Source: a virus. Taken from it: 64,000 bases of DNA. The notes beneath the pieces are model-generated. The model was not told where the DNA came from. It saw only the letters and a list, made by a program, of their open reading frames with translations, and searched no databases. Within the stretch, counting starts at the first letter, position 1; the number at the start of each line of letters is the position of its first letter. The DNA lies in the IMG/VR virus record IMGVR_UViG_3300027659_000011, positions 1-64,000 of that record; one strand, given 5' to 3'. A program made the translations under genes and the position numbers. Below are positions 56,701 through 64,000 of this stretch, one piece after another.

Positions 56701-59700
56701 GCAGAAATAAGTAGAGCGCAAACAGTAGAAGCATTATTAGCAACTAAAGCCAACCCTACTTTTACTGGTGTAATAACTGGTATCACTAAAGCTACTGTAG
56801 GATTAGAGAATGTAGATAATACATCTGATTTAGACAAGCCGGTATCTACAGCAACCGCTACAGCTATTGCTGTAGAACGTGATAGAGCTTTGGCAGCAGA
56901 AGCAGGTTTTGTAAGTAAAGATAACCCAGTATTTACTGGAACAGCTTCAGGTCTAAATAAAACTACTATAGGTTTAGGAAATGTAGATAATACATCAGAC
57001 CAAGATAAGCCTGTATCAACAGCAACAGCAACAGCTATAGCCTTTGAAGCTACAAGAGCACAAGCAGCAGAACTTTTATTAGCAGCTAAAGCTACTACAT
57101 ATACTAAATCAGAAGTAGATGCAAAAATTGTAGAAATTGGGGCTATTCCTACAGGATTAGTAGATACACTTGCAGGTCTTGCCCCTAAAATTTCTCCTAT
57201 ATTAACAGGAATACCCTCAGTACCAACAGCAAGTTTAGAAACTCAATTAGATGTACAAAACATTACTGTTACAGCAGGTATAGCTACAGTAAATTTTGCT
57301 AGTTTAATTATACCTCCTTTTACTGTAGGTTCTAGCATAACTCTTGTTGGATTTGTTCCGGCCCAAACAACTAGTCCAGTTAATAATGTAAATTCAACAT
57401 TTACAGTATTAAGTTGCAATGCAACAAATTTAACATTTGCTTTAACAGGCACATACACTAATACAACCTTAGGGGGCATTAGTGGTATTAATCGTTCCAA
57501 TCAGATCGCTAACTTAGCATATGTAAGTGCAAAAATTGATGCTGTACTTAGTTCCGGCCCTGGTGCTTTAGATACACTAAACGAATTAGCTGCAGCTTTA
57601 GGCAACGATGCCAATTTTTCTACTACAGTACTTAATGCATTAGCCCTAAAAGCACCCTTAGCTAATCCTAGTTTTACGGGCACAGTAAGTGGTATTACTA
57701 AATCAATGGTTGGTCTAGGTAATGTTGATAATACCTCAGATGCAAATAAACCAGTATCTGTAGCAACGGCAGCAGCCATAGCCGCTGTAACAAGTTCGGC
57801 TTCCTTAACAGGATCAGTTGATTTTTCAAATGCTACTTCAGTAACTGGATTAACTAAAACTACTGTTGGTTTAGGCAATGTTGATAATACTTCAGATGCA
57901 AATAAACCAGTATCTACAGCACAACAAACAGCCTTAAACTTAAAAGCTAACATAGCGTCTCCAACCTTTACAGGTACCGTAAGTGGAATTACTTCCGCAA
58001 TGGTTGGTTTAGGTAATGTAGAAAATTTAAATAGAGCTTCTTTATTTACAAGCCCTACAATTACTGGAGTTTTATCTGTATCTGGAACAACTTCTGGGTC
58101 TGTTAGAATTCAAGCTCAACCAGACGCTGGTTCAGCAATTTATACGCTACCAGCAACAGCACCATCATCAGATGGTTATGTTTTAAGCAGTAATACTTCA
58201 GGATTACTAAGCTGGGCAGCACCTGGATCAGGTCCATCAGGCGCCTCAGGCGCTCAAGGTGGAGCAGGTTATCAAGGTGCCACAGGACCACAAGGTGCCA
58301 GTGGATATATTGGAAGTGATGGAGCTACAGGTGCCGCAGGTTCAAATGGAGCTACAGGTGCTTCAGGTATTCAAGGTCCACAAGGCCTTCAAGGTGCCAC
58401 AGGTATGGGAGCATCTGGAGGTGCGGGATACAATGGTGCTACAGGTCAGGCCGGGTATCAAGGTGCTACAGGTGTAGGCTTTCAAGGAGAATCAGGTGGA
58501 CCAGGGTATACTGGTGCTACAGGAGCTACTGGATATCAAGGTGCTACAGGTATTCAAGGTGCTACAGGTATTGGATATGCCGGAGCACCAGGATCAACCG
58601 GTCCTAAGCGTGAAACCATAGTTTATGAGTTAACAGGCTTCGAAATGCGAGGAGGTATTGTAACACCAGCAATGTATACTACTCCTGACCCTATATTACG
58701 TATTAGAACATTTAATGATGGTAATTATCTTACTTTCACTGATGGTGTTAATGGCAGTGGTGCTCTGGGCGTAGATCCTTGGAAAGCGCAATTTTATATT
58801 GGTTTAAGTGGTAGTTTAAAATTTAATTTAATATCACTTAACATTAATACAGGCAGTGGTACACACATAGTATACGTTAAACTATATAACTATGTAACAG
58901 CTACTTTTATACCTTTTGGAAGTGTTCAGTCTCCGGGCGGGTTTAACCAGTTTGCAATAGAAGTACTAGACTACAACAGTTATAGAAGTATAGATGGTAC
59001 AATACTAATCGAGCTAAGCCATTCTAGCGAAACTACTGCAAATACTACTCAACTTGAATATCTAACCTTAGCAGATTCAGTTCAAGGCGCACCAGGTAAA
59101 ACAGGTGCTACAGGAGCCTCAGGACTACAAGGTGTATCAGGATATCAAGGCAGTTCAGGTGTTACAGGTTATCAAGGTGCAACAGGTATTGGATACGCTG
59201 GTGAAGCAGGTCCTTCTGGTGGCCAAGGCTATGATGGTGCTACAGGTGCTACAGGATTACCAGGAGCTACCGGTGCAACAGGTACTGCAGGTCCTACAGG
59301 ACTAACTGGTACTACAGGTGCATCAGGTCTACAAGGCTCAACAGGTGTAACTGGATTTACAGGAACTACAGGAGCTTCAGGTGTTCAAGGTTATGTAGGA
59401 GCAACTGGATATGGTTATCAAGGTTCAACTGGTCTTGATGGATTAAATGGAGCCACAGGAGCCAGTGGAGCCACAGGTTATCAAGGAGCAACAGGTGTTG
59501 GTGGTATAGGTGCCACAGGTTATCAAGGTGCTACAGGTATTAAAGGTGATTCAGGATTAGGTTTTGCAATAGCAAAAAGTTACCTATCAGTAGCCGCACT
59601 TAATGCAGATACTAGCCCAACTGGTATTGTAGCAGGACAATTTGCTATAATTGAAACCACTAGTACTGATAATCCTGAAAATTCAAGATTATACTTATGG

Positions 59701-61854
59701 AATGGTACTACATATTCTTATGTATCAGATCTATCAGGTGCACAAGGTATAACAGGACCACAAGGCTATATAGGTGCTACAGGTAGTTCAGGTTTTCAAG
59801 GTGCTACAGGTATGGGAGCATCTGGTGGTGCGGGTTATCAAGGAGCAACAGGTAGTTCTGGTGTTACAGGTTATCAAGGTGCAACAGGTAGTTCAGGTAT
59901 TCAAGGATTACAGGGGGCAACTGGTTTAGGTGCTACAGGTGTAACAGGAGTTCAAGGTGCTACAGGAGTTCAAGGTGCTACTGGTCAAGGTGCAACAGGT
60001 GGTCCAGGATATCAAGGTGCTACTGGTACAATAGGAGCAACTGGTACAATAGGAGCAACTGGTAGTTCAGGTATTCAAGGCTTACAAGGAGCAACTGGTA
60101 TAGGTGCTACAGGTGGTCAAGGATATGATGGAGCTACAGGCTTTCAAGGAGCTACCGGATTAGGTGCTACAGGAGGACTAGGTTATCAGGGTGCTACAGG
60201 ATACGAAGGTGCTACAGGTATTCAAGGTACAATAGGAGCTACAGGAGCCACAGGTTCTGGAGCAACAGGTGCTTCAGGAGCAACAGGATTTACAGGAGCC
60301 ACTGGTGCTTCAGGTGTTACAGGTTATCAAGGTGCTACAGGAGTTCAAGGTGCAACAGGTGCAGGTGCTACAGGTGCTTCAGGTGTAACAGGTTATCAAG
60401 GTGCTACAGGTACTATAGGTGCTACAGGAGCATCAGGATTAAGAGGATCTACAGGTCTAGGAGCAACAGGTACTATAGGTAGTACAGGTGCATCAGGTCT
60501 ACAAGGTGCTACAGGCTATCAAGGTGCTACCGGCTCAGGTGCCACAGGTGCTTCAGGTGCTACTGGATATCAAGGTAGTTCAGGTGCTACAGGTTATCAA
60601 GGCACGACAGGTGTTACAGGGTATACAGGAGCTACTGGTTCAGGTGCTACAGGTGTTACAGGATATCAAGGTGCTACAGGTGCCTCAGGTGTTATAGGTA
60701 CAATAGGAGCAACAGGAGCTACTGGCTCAGGAGCTACAGGTGCTTCAGGCTATCAAGGTGCTTCAGGTGCTACAGGTACAATAGGAGCAACAGGAGCCTC
60801 AGGACTACAAGGTGCTACAGGTGCTGGTGCTACAGGAGCTAGTGGTGCTACAGGATATCAAGGTGCTACAGGTGCTTCAGGTGTTACTGGATATCAAGGT
60901 GCTACTGGCTCAGGAGCTACAGGTGCCTCAGGTTTAGACGGTATTGCTGGTCCTACAGGTGCTACAGGTGCTACAGGTATTGGATATAATCCACTTACTT
61001 CTACAACTACAGTAACTGTATCTACAGGATCTAAAACCTTTATAGTTAATAGAGATACTAGTCAGTCAGCTTTTGCAGTTGGTCAGTATGTAAGAATGAC
61101 TGGAACCGGACAAACTATTAATGGAGTTTATTCTAATGTTTTAGAAGGTGTTATAACCAGTTACTCAGGTATTACTTTAGTAATAAATGCCAGTACAGTA
61201 ATAAGTTCATCAGATGCCTCTGCTACACCTTGGAGTATAACTGCAGCAGCTCCAGCAGGAGCAACAGGTTCTGCTCAATTAATAGAATCAGCCACTGCTC
61301 CAGTTAATCCAACCGATGGATTAATGTGGTTAAGCACTAATACTGGTACTCTTAATATCTATTATGCACCAGAAGAAGTTTGGTTAGCGTATTCAGGAGG
61401 CGTACCTCCTACTCCAGCAACACTTAATAATGTTACTAATGAAAGTAAAGCTACTATGTTTAGTAGTCCTACTTTTACAGGTACTGTTAACTTACAAGCA
61501 ACTTCAGAAAAATATACTCCAGCCACTATAGTTTCACAAGCAGTAACTTTAAACTATAACGCAGGAGCGATTTTCTCCCTAGCTAGTTCAACAACTAACA
61601 TAACACTTAACTTTGTTAATGTTCCAGAAGGTCAGTATATAGCTACTGCAGTTAGTTTGATTATTACACAGGGGTCTATATCCTATATCCCAAATAACAT
61701 AACAATTAATGGTTCATCTCAAACACTGTTATGGCAAAATCAAGTACCTCCAATAGCAACACCATATAAAACAGAATTAGTAACTCTTGTATTTATAGGT
61801 ACTGCAACAAGTAATATTTGGACAGTACTAGGTAACTTAACAACTTATGGATAA
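53734..61854 (+). CDS. Giant tail fibre with coiled repeats and collagen-like segments
   Basis: A 2706-residue protein. Residues about 1-200 attach to the virion. Residues about 270-1490 hold some eighteen copies of a phage fibre repeat whose core is [18 protein letters not shown] or [14 protein letters not shown]. Collagen-like Gly-X-Y triplets rich in GATG and GYQGATG follow in three blocks (about 1500-1625, 1785-1945, 2005-2420), broken by two globular inserts. The C-terminal 270 residues form a tip with another [11 protein letters not shown] copy. Homotrimeric by analogy with other collagen-like phage fibres; the triplets use Thr rather than Pro. Confidence 0.88.
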   Translation: MATQAFYVGQNDYLTALNVLYDATVSGGKALFSIGANSPTTSPTGGISYNSSTGVFTFIPKTNEIPTIVGQTNKYLFTNGSTVSWGTITPTPQSNWTAITAATGAILNKPNFATVATTGNYADLLNKPTITTLTASGGGALSILGNTFRFTPAAVPTYTINTATPNGNGSLTLTGSVFTFTPPVIQSSYSLPTANTALLGGVKIDGISIKITATGVISGFSGNYADLINKPTIPAAQVPSDWNATFGAAQILNKPVIPSITGLAPLLNPTFTGTPTAPTASLATNSTQIATTAYVRGEINALAASANSALDTLNELAAALGNDANFANTVTNQLALKAPLASPNFTGTVDFSGTSAVTGLTKAMVGLGNVTNESKATMFTAPVFTGATTVSGHIVPSTNIAYDLGSVTNKFRSLYLSNNTIYLDGYSISVSATGSLLITDTATPNSVPVEVASVAAVTAAISTSVGNVTNESKAIMFTNPTFTGTVSGVTAGMVGLGNVTNESKATMFSNPTFTGTVTGITSTMVGLGNVTNESKATMFSNPTFTGTVSGITPAMLALENVDNTSDLNKPISTAVQSALDNIAITINSIDIVGLSNIVSTKAAIDSPTFTGTVGGITSVMVGLGNVDNTSDLNKPLSTATIAAIAVETARAQAAESAFVTSDNPTFTGTINGITKAMIGLSNADNTSDLNKPISTATQSAITAEEQRALAAEALLAPLLNPTFTGVVSGITKLMVGLGNADNTSDLAKPVSTATQIAITVESIRAQAAEALLAPLASPTFTGTVSGITSAMVGLGNVTNESKATMFTSPVFTGTVSGVTSTMVGLGNVTNQSKATMFTSPVFTGTVSGITSAMVGLGNVDDTSDLNKPVSVATQASIIAETNRALAAEALLAPISTTYTKTEVDLMVSQVSLLTPGLIANITQLTGYLNDNAISIGDIVTSLNGKAPIYSPTFTGTVAGITKAMVGLSDVDNTSDANKPISVATQAAIDAEISRAQTVEALLATKANPTFTGVITGITKATVGLENVDNTSDLDKPVSTATATAIAVERDRALAAEAGFVSKDNPVFTGTASGLNKTTIGLGNVDNTSDQDKPVSTATATAIAFEATRAQAAELLLAAKATTYTKSEVDAKIVEIGAIPTGLVDTLAGLAPKISPILTGIPSVPTASLETQLDVQNITVTAGIATVNFASLIIPPFTVGSSITLVGFVPAQTTSPVNNVNSTFTVLSCNATNLTFALTGTYTNTTLGGISGINRSNQIANLAYVSAKIDAVLSSGPGALDTLNELAAALGNDANFSTTVLNALALKAPLANPSFTGTVSGITKSMVGLGNVDNTSDANKPVSVATAAAIAAVTSSASLTGSVDFSNATSVTGLTKTTVGLGNVDNTSDANKPVSTAQQTALNLKANIASPTFTGTVSGITSAMVGLGNVENLNRASLFTSPTITGVLSVSGTTSGSVRIQAQPDAGSAIYTLPATAPSSDGYVLSSNTSGLLSWAAPGSGPSGASGAQGGAGYQGATGPQGASGYIGSDGATGAAGSNGATGASGIQGPQGLQGATGMGASGGAGYNGATGQAGYQGATGVGFQGESGGPGYTGATGATGYQGATGIQGATGIGYAGAPGSTGPKRETIVYELTGFEMRGGIVTPAMYTTPDPILRIRTFNDGNYLTFTDGVNGSGALGVDPWKAQFYIGLSGSLKFNLISLNINTGSGTHIVYVKLYNYVTATFIPFGSVQSPGGFNQFAIEVLDYNSYRSIDGTILIELSHSSETTANTTQLEYLTLADSVQGAPGKTGATGASGLQGVSGYQGSSGVTGYQGATGIGYAGEAGPSGGQGYDGATGATGLPGATGATGTAGPTGLTGTTGASGLQGSTGVTGFTGTTGASGVQGYVGATGYGYQGSTGLDGLNGATGASGATGYQGATGVGGIGATGYQGATGIKGDSGLGFAIAKSYLSVAALNADTSPTGIVAGQFAIIETTSTDNPENSRLYLWNGTTYSYVSDLSGAQGITGPQGYIGATGSSGFQGATGMGASGGAGYQGATGSSGVTGYQGATGSSGIQGLQGATGLGATGVTGVQGATGVQGATGQGATGGPGYQGATGTIGATGTIGATGSSGIQGLQGATGIGATGGQGYDGATGFQGATGLGATGGLGYQGATGYEGATGIQGTIGATGATGSGATGASGATGFTGATGASGVTGYQGATGVQGATGAGATGASGVTGYQGATGTIGATGASGLRGSTGLGATGTIGSTGASGLQGATGYQGATGSGATGASGATGYQGSSGATGYQGTTGVTGYTGATGSGATGVTGYQGATGASGVIGTIGATGATGSGATGASGYQGASGATGTIGATGASGLQGATGAGATGASGATGYQGATGASGVTGYQGATGSGATGASGLDGIAGPTGATGATGIGYNPLTSTTTVTVSTGSKTFIVNRDTSQSAFAVGQYVRMTGTGQTINGVYSNVLEGVITSYSGITLVINASTVISSSDASATPWSITAAAPAGATGSAQLIESATAPVNPTDGLMWLSTNTGTLNIYYAPEEVWLAYSGGVPPTPATLNNVTNESKATMFSSPTFTGTVNLQATSEKYTPATIVSQAVTLNYNAGAIFSLASSTTNITLNFVNVPEGQYIATAVSLIITQGSISYIPNNITINGSSQTLLWQNQVPPIATPYKTELVTLVFIGTATSNIWTVLGNLTTYG
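58230..60990 (+). repeat. Collagen-like coding repeats
   Basis: The DNA repeats GGTGCTACAGGT-like 9- and 18-base units in three blocks. The frame is maintained and codon variation is synonymous at third positions, so it is a protein repeat, not an array of spacers. Confidence 0.85.
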
Positions 61855-61856
61855 AA

Positions 61857-63017
61857 ATGCCTAGAATATCATCACTAATCACTAAGGGGTTTAATACTCC
61901 TTATGTAGTGCCAGATTACTGGCATATTCCTCAAGGTGCAATTATTATGTATTCTGGAAGCTCAGTACCTAGTCTAACAGGTTGGACTAGGTACTCTGCA
62001 GCAGACGGAAAATTTATAAAAGGCACTGCAACACAGTCTGAAATAGGTACAGTAACACCAAATAATAACGATCAGCTAGGTGCCGGCGGAACAACTACAG
62101 GTAGTGCTGGGTATCACTCAGGCCCTTTAACTATAGTTAAAGAAAACGGCATCGCTAATCCACAAAATTCAACAGTAATGTCATATACTCTAGGTGGGGG
62201 CAGTCACGCACATTCTTTGTTCTATAGCCTAGGTGCCGGAACTGATTTAAATCCTCCAAGTACAGACTATATATTATTAGAAGCTACTCAGGATCAAGAA
62301 TATTTTCCTGCTAATGCAATAATTAGTAAAGCTACTCAAATAACAGGAAGTACAAAAGAGTTATCAATAAATCAAAACAGATATATAAGAGGTGGATCAA
62401 CATATGCTAATAACTATGCTACACAGCGTAGTATATCTGGATTTACTGATCAACAAGGTAGTCACACTCATGGACCAACAAGTTTTCTTGGAAGTACTTT
62501 TGCTAGTGGAACAAATACCTTAGCTTTTAGAGCTGAAAATAGCAGTTCAGGATTATCTCACTCGCACAGCCTTTCCGGAACCATAACGGGTGCTACACTT
62601 CTAGGAACGTTACTAAAACTCTGGAAATTAGGTTCTAAAATGACTGCTGAAGATAACATAATAGTTATGTATACAGGTAATATTGCTAATTTGCCTAGTT
62701 ATTGGAAAGTATGTAATGGTAGTAATGGTACACCAAATATGGTAGACTTTTTTCTTGGATATTCAAGTGATGAGAATACTGCTCATAATACTTATACTCC
62801 TTATAGCGCACCATTTAGTTCAGGAGGTCTAAGTACTGAAGCATGGACTCATTATCATACTAGTGGTCAGGCTTTTAGATTTGGTACTGACACCGCCTAC
62901 TATCACAGTAGTTTTAGTATGTTTCATTCACATACTTTCTCTAATCCTAATGTTGTAATGTTCCAACCCGACGAAATAAAGTTGTGTTTTATTCAACTTA
63001 CTAAAACCTTATATTAA
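61857..63017 (+). CDS. Tail collar-domain fibre protein with HxH metal-binding motifs
   Basis: A 386-residue receptor-type fibre tip. The N-terminal GAIIMYSGSSVPSLTGWTRY is a phage tail collar domain, and a second collar-like copy starts near residue 262 (NIIVMYTGNIANLPSYWKVC). Five HxH-type pairs (GSHAHSL, GSHTHGP, SHSHSLS, HYHTSG, FHSHTF) recall the iron-binding HxH motifs that trimerise the tips of T4-type fibres. Follows the giant fibre by two bases. Likely its distal partner. Confidence 0.75.
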   Translation: MPRISSLITKGFNTPYVVPDYWHIPQGAIIMYSGSSVPSLTGWTRYSAADGKFIKGTATQSEIGTVTPNNNDQLGAGGTTTGSAGYHSGPLTIVKENGIANPQNSTVMSYTLGGGSHAHSLFYSLGAGTDLNPPSTDYILLEATQDQEYFPANAIISKATQITGSTKELSINQNRYIRGGSTYANNYATQRSISGFTDQQGSHTHGPTSFLGSTFASGTNTLAFRAENSSSGLSHSHSLSGTITGATLLGTLLKLWKLGSKMTAEDNIIVMYTGNIANLPSYWKVCNGSNGTPNMVDFFLGYSSDENTAHNTYTPYSAPFSSGGLSTEAWTHYHTSGQAFRFGTDTAYYHSSFSMFHSHTFSNPNVVMFQPDEIKLCFIQLTKTLY

Positions 63018-63018
63018 T

Positions 63019-63528
63019 ATGATACATGAATATATACAAATAGATACCTATAATGACACTGCTAGTTGTAGACTTAATGGCATAACTTGCAGTTTTTCAA
63101 GCGCTACTGAGTTTATTACAGCTATTGGTTTCCCTTTTCAAGTAGGCTTATTAAATTGGGAGCCTACTAGATCCCATTGGATAATAGAAAGATTAGGTAC
63201 TCCACCAACTGTTGTTAGTGGTAGTACTTTAGTAGAGATGATATGGTTAGACGACAATAAATCTGCTATTACAGAATATTGTAGACAATATCACGAAAAA
63301 CTACCAAAACCTTACGAAGTAACTTTAAGGGATGTTAGAGATGGTACTTTATATATGACTGATTGGGTACTACAACGTCGTCAAGAAGAACAACTTTTAA
63401 ACTTACCACTAACTTTAACACAAGAAAAGTTTCAAGAAGTATTAATGTATAGGCAAGCATTAAGAGACATGACAAATACATACACTAGTCTAGATACTGC
63501 TGTGTGGCCTGTTAGCCCATTGGAGTAA
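63019..63528 (+). CDS. Tail fibre assembly chaperone-like protein
   Basis: A 169-residue protein whose C-terminal 45 residues (LTQEKFQEVLMYRQALRDMT, then LDTAVWPVSPLE) match the Phage_tail_APC type: YRQALRD followed by a hydrophobic stretch and a VWP motif. Such proteins are encoded next to fibres and assist their folding or form a fibre part. The N-terminal domain is unrecognised. Confidence 0.65.
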   Translation: MIHEYIQIDTYNDTASCRLNGITCSFSSATEFITAIGFPFQVGLLNWEPTRSHWIIERLGTPPTVVSGSTLVEMIWLDDNKSAITEYCRQYHEKLPKPYEVTLRDVRDGTLYMTDWVLQRRQEEQLLNLPLTLTQEKFQEVLMYRQALRDMTNTYTSLDTAVWPVSPLE

Positions 63529-63531
63529 TAT

Positions 63532-64000
63532 ATGCCAATTTCTTTTCCAGATAATCCCACACTTTACCAAACTACCACAACAGGTGGACAATCCTGGGCT
63601 TGGAATGGAGAAGCGTGGGTAAGTTCCGGTAGTTTAAGTGCTTACTACTATGTTCTACCTGATGCAAGCTCAACAACCCTAGGTGGAGTTAGAGTAGGTT
63701 CAGGACTATCGTATACATATACTAGCCCTTGGACTGCAACAATAACCGGTATAGGCTCTACCACAGGTTTAGCCGTTAACGATGTAATAACAGCAACTAA
63801 TAATGTAGGTAGTTTAGGTACTGGAGGTACTTATACTATATTATCTGTACCTAGCTCTACTAGCATAACTTTTAGAGCGGCAGGTGGTACAACTCCTATA
63901 GCTGGTTTAGTAACTACTATAACTAAAGGTGGTAGTAATTATGCTTCTGGAACAGTAACCGGAATTGTTGGAGCAAACGGTACTCTTAATGTTATAGGTG
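63532..64000 (+). CDS. Tail fibre protein, 3'-truncated by the window edge
   Basis: Opens with MPISFPDNPTLYQTTTTGGQ, a common start of phage fibres that continue with a short WAWNGEAW motif. It then has the SSTTLGGVRVGSGLSY repeat and a TITGIGSTTGLAVNDVITAT domain similar to inserts in the upstream fibres. The frame is open at the end of the window. Confidence 0.7.
   Translation, partial: MPISFPDNPTLYQTTTTGGQSWAWNGEAWVSSGSLSAYYYVLPDASSTTLGGVRVGSGLSYTYTSPWTATITGIGSTTGLAVNDVITATNNVGSLGTGGTYTILSVPSSTSITFRAAGGTTPIAGLVTTITKGGSNYASGTVTGIVGANGTLNVIG

Noticed and set aside
58230-60990. Dense short repeats resembling a CRISPR or satellite array
   Set aside because: The unit is 9 or 18 bases, stays in frame and encodes Gly-X-Y triplets; there are no unique spacers of constant size.
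1-64000. Temperate lifestyle or host-chromosome segment
   Set aside because: No integrase, excisionase, CI/Cro-like repressor pair or attachment site was recognised, and virtually all identifiable genes are phage genes; the lifestyle outside the window remains unknown.

Overview
This window is a large part of the genome of a tailed double-stranded DNA phage, most likely a siphovirus. Evidence: adjacent small and large terminase genes, an HK97-type portal, a capsid protease fused to an HK97-fold major capsid protein, neck and tail-terminator genes, a tail tube protein, a frameshifted pair of tail chaperones, a tape measure of about 2550 residues, and a long fibre region, with no sheath gene. 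No integrase, lysogeny repressor or tRNA gene was recognised. The host is inferred to be Gram-negative: promoters are sigma70-like with extended -10 elements (TGnTATAAT), and there are relatives of proteobacterial IscU/IscA/ErpA and LpxH. The DNA is AT-rich, and many of the small genes resemble those of environmental, possibly freshwater, phages; the habitat is a guess.

Layout. 1-10.1 kb (+): closely packed, often ATGA-overlapping small genes. They include the end of a SleB-like lysin, a membrane protein that may be a holin, zinc-ribbon proteins, an SGNH hydrolase, a GT-B glycosyltransferase, a metallophosphoesterase and ThyX, and finish with a small helix-turn-helix (HTH) gene and a strong terminator. 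10.1-10.88 kb: no gene; a strong promoter drives what looks like a structured non-coding RNA of about 500 nt. 10.88-17.75 kb (-): an accessory block of about 17 small genes (three HTH paralogues, two zinc proteases, DnaQ-like exonuclease, HAD phosphatase, PQ-loop membrane protein, HNH protein). Its intergenic regions share a mosaic of repeats: rightward promoters of one class, palindromes, terminators and GGCGC arrays. 18.1-24 kb (+): terS, Bax inhibitor-1-like protein, class II aldolase, LpxH-like phosphoesterase, GT2, an IscU-IscA-ErpA Fe-S operon, terL. 24-27.2 kb: a glycan and methylation module. 27.2-36 kb: head, neck and tail tube genes. 36-64 kb: tape measure, tail tip and fibres, leaving the window inside another fibre gene.

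How it fits together. The right two thirds are a conventional late morphogenesis region, divided into transcription units by hairpin terminators followed by TTGACT-N17-TGcTATAAT promoters. The left part is early or metabolic. The minus-strand block between them is the least conventional. Each of four leftward transcription units there is paired with a divergent rightward promoter whose predicted transcript is short, rich in hairpins and non-coding. With the larger structured RNA next door, these are the best candidates for something undescribed.
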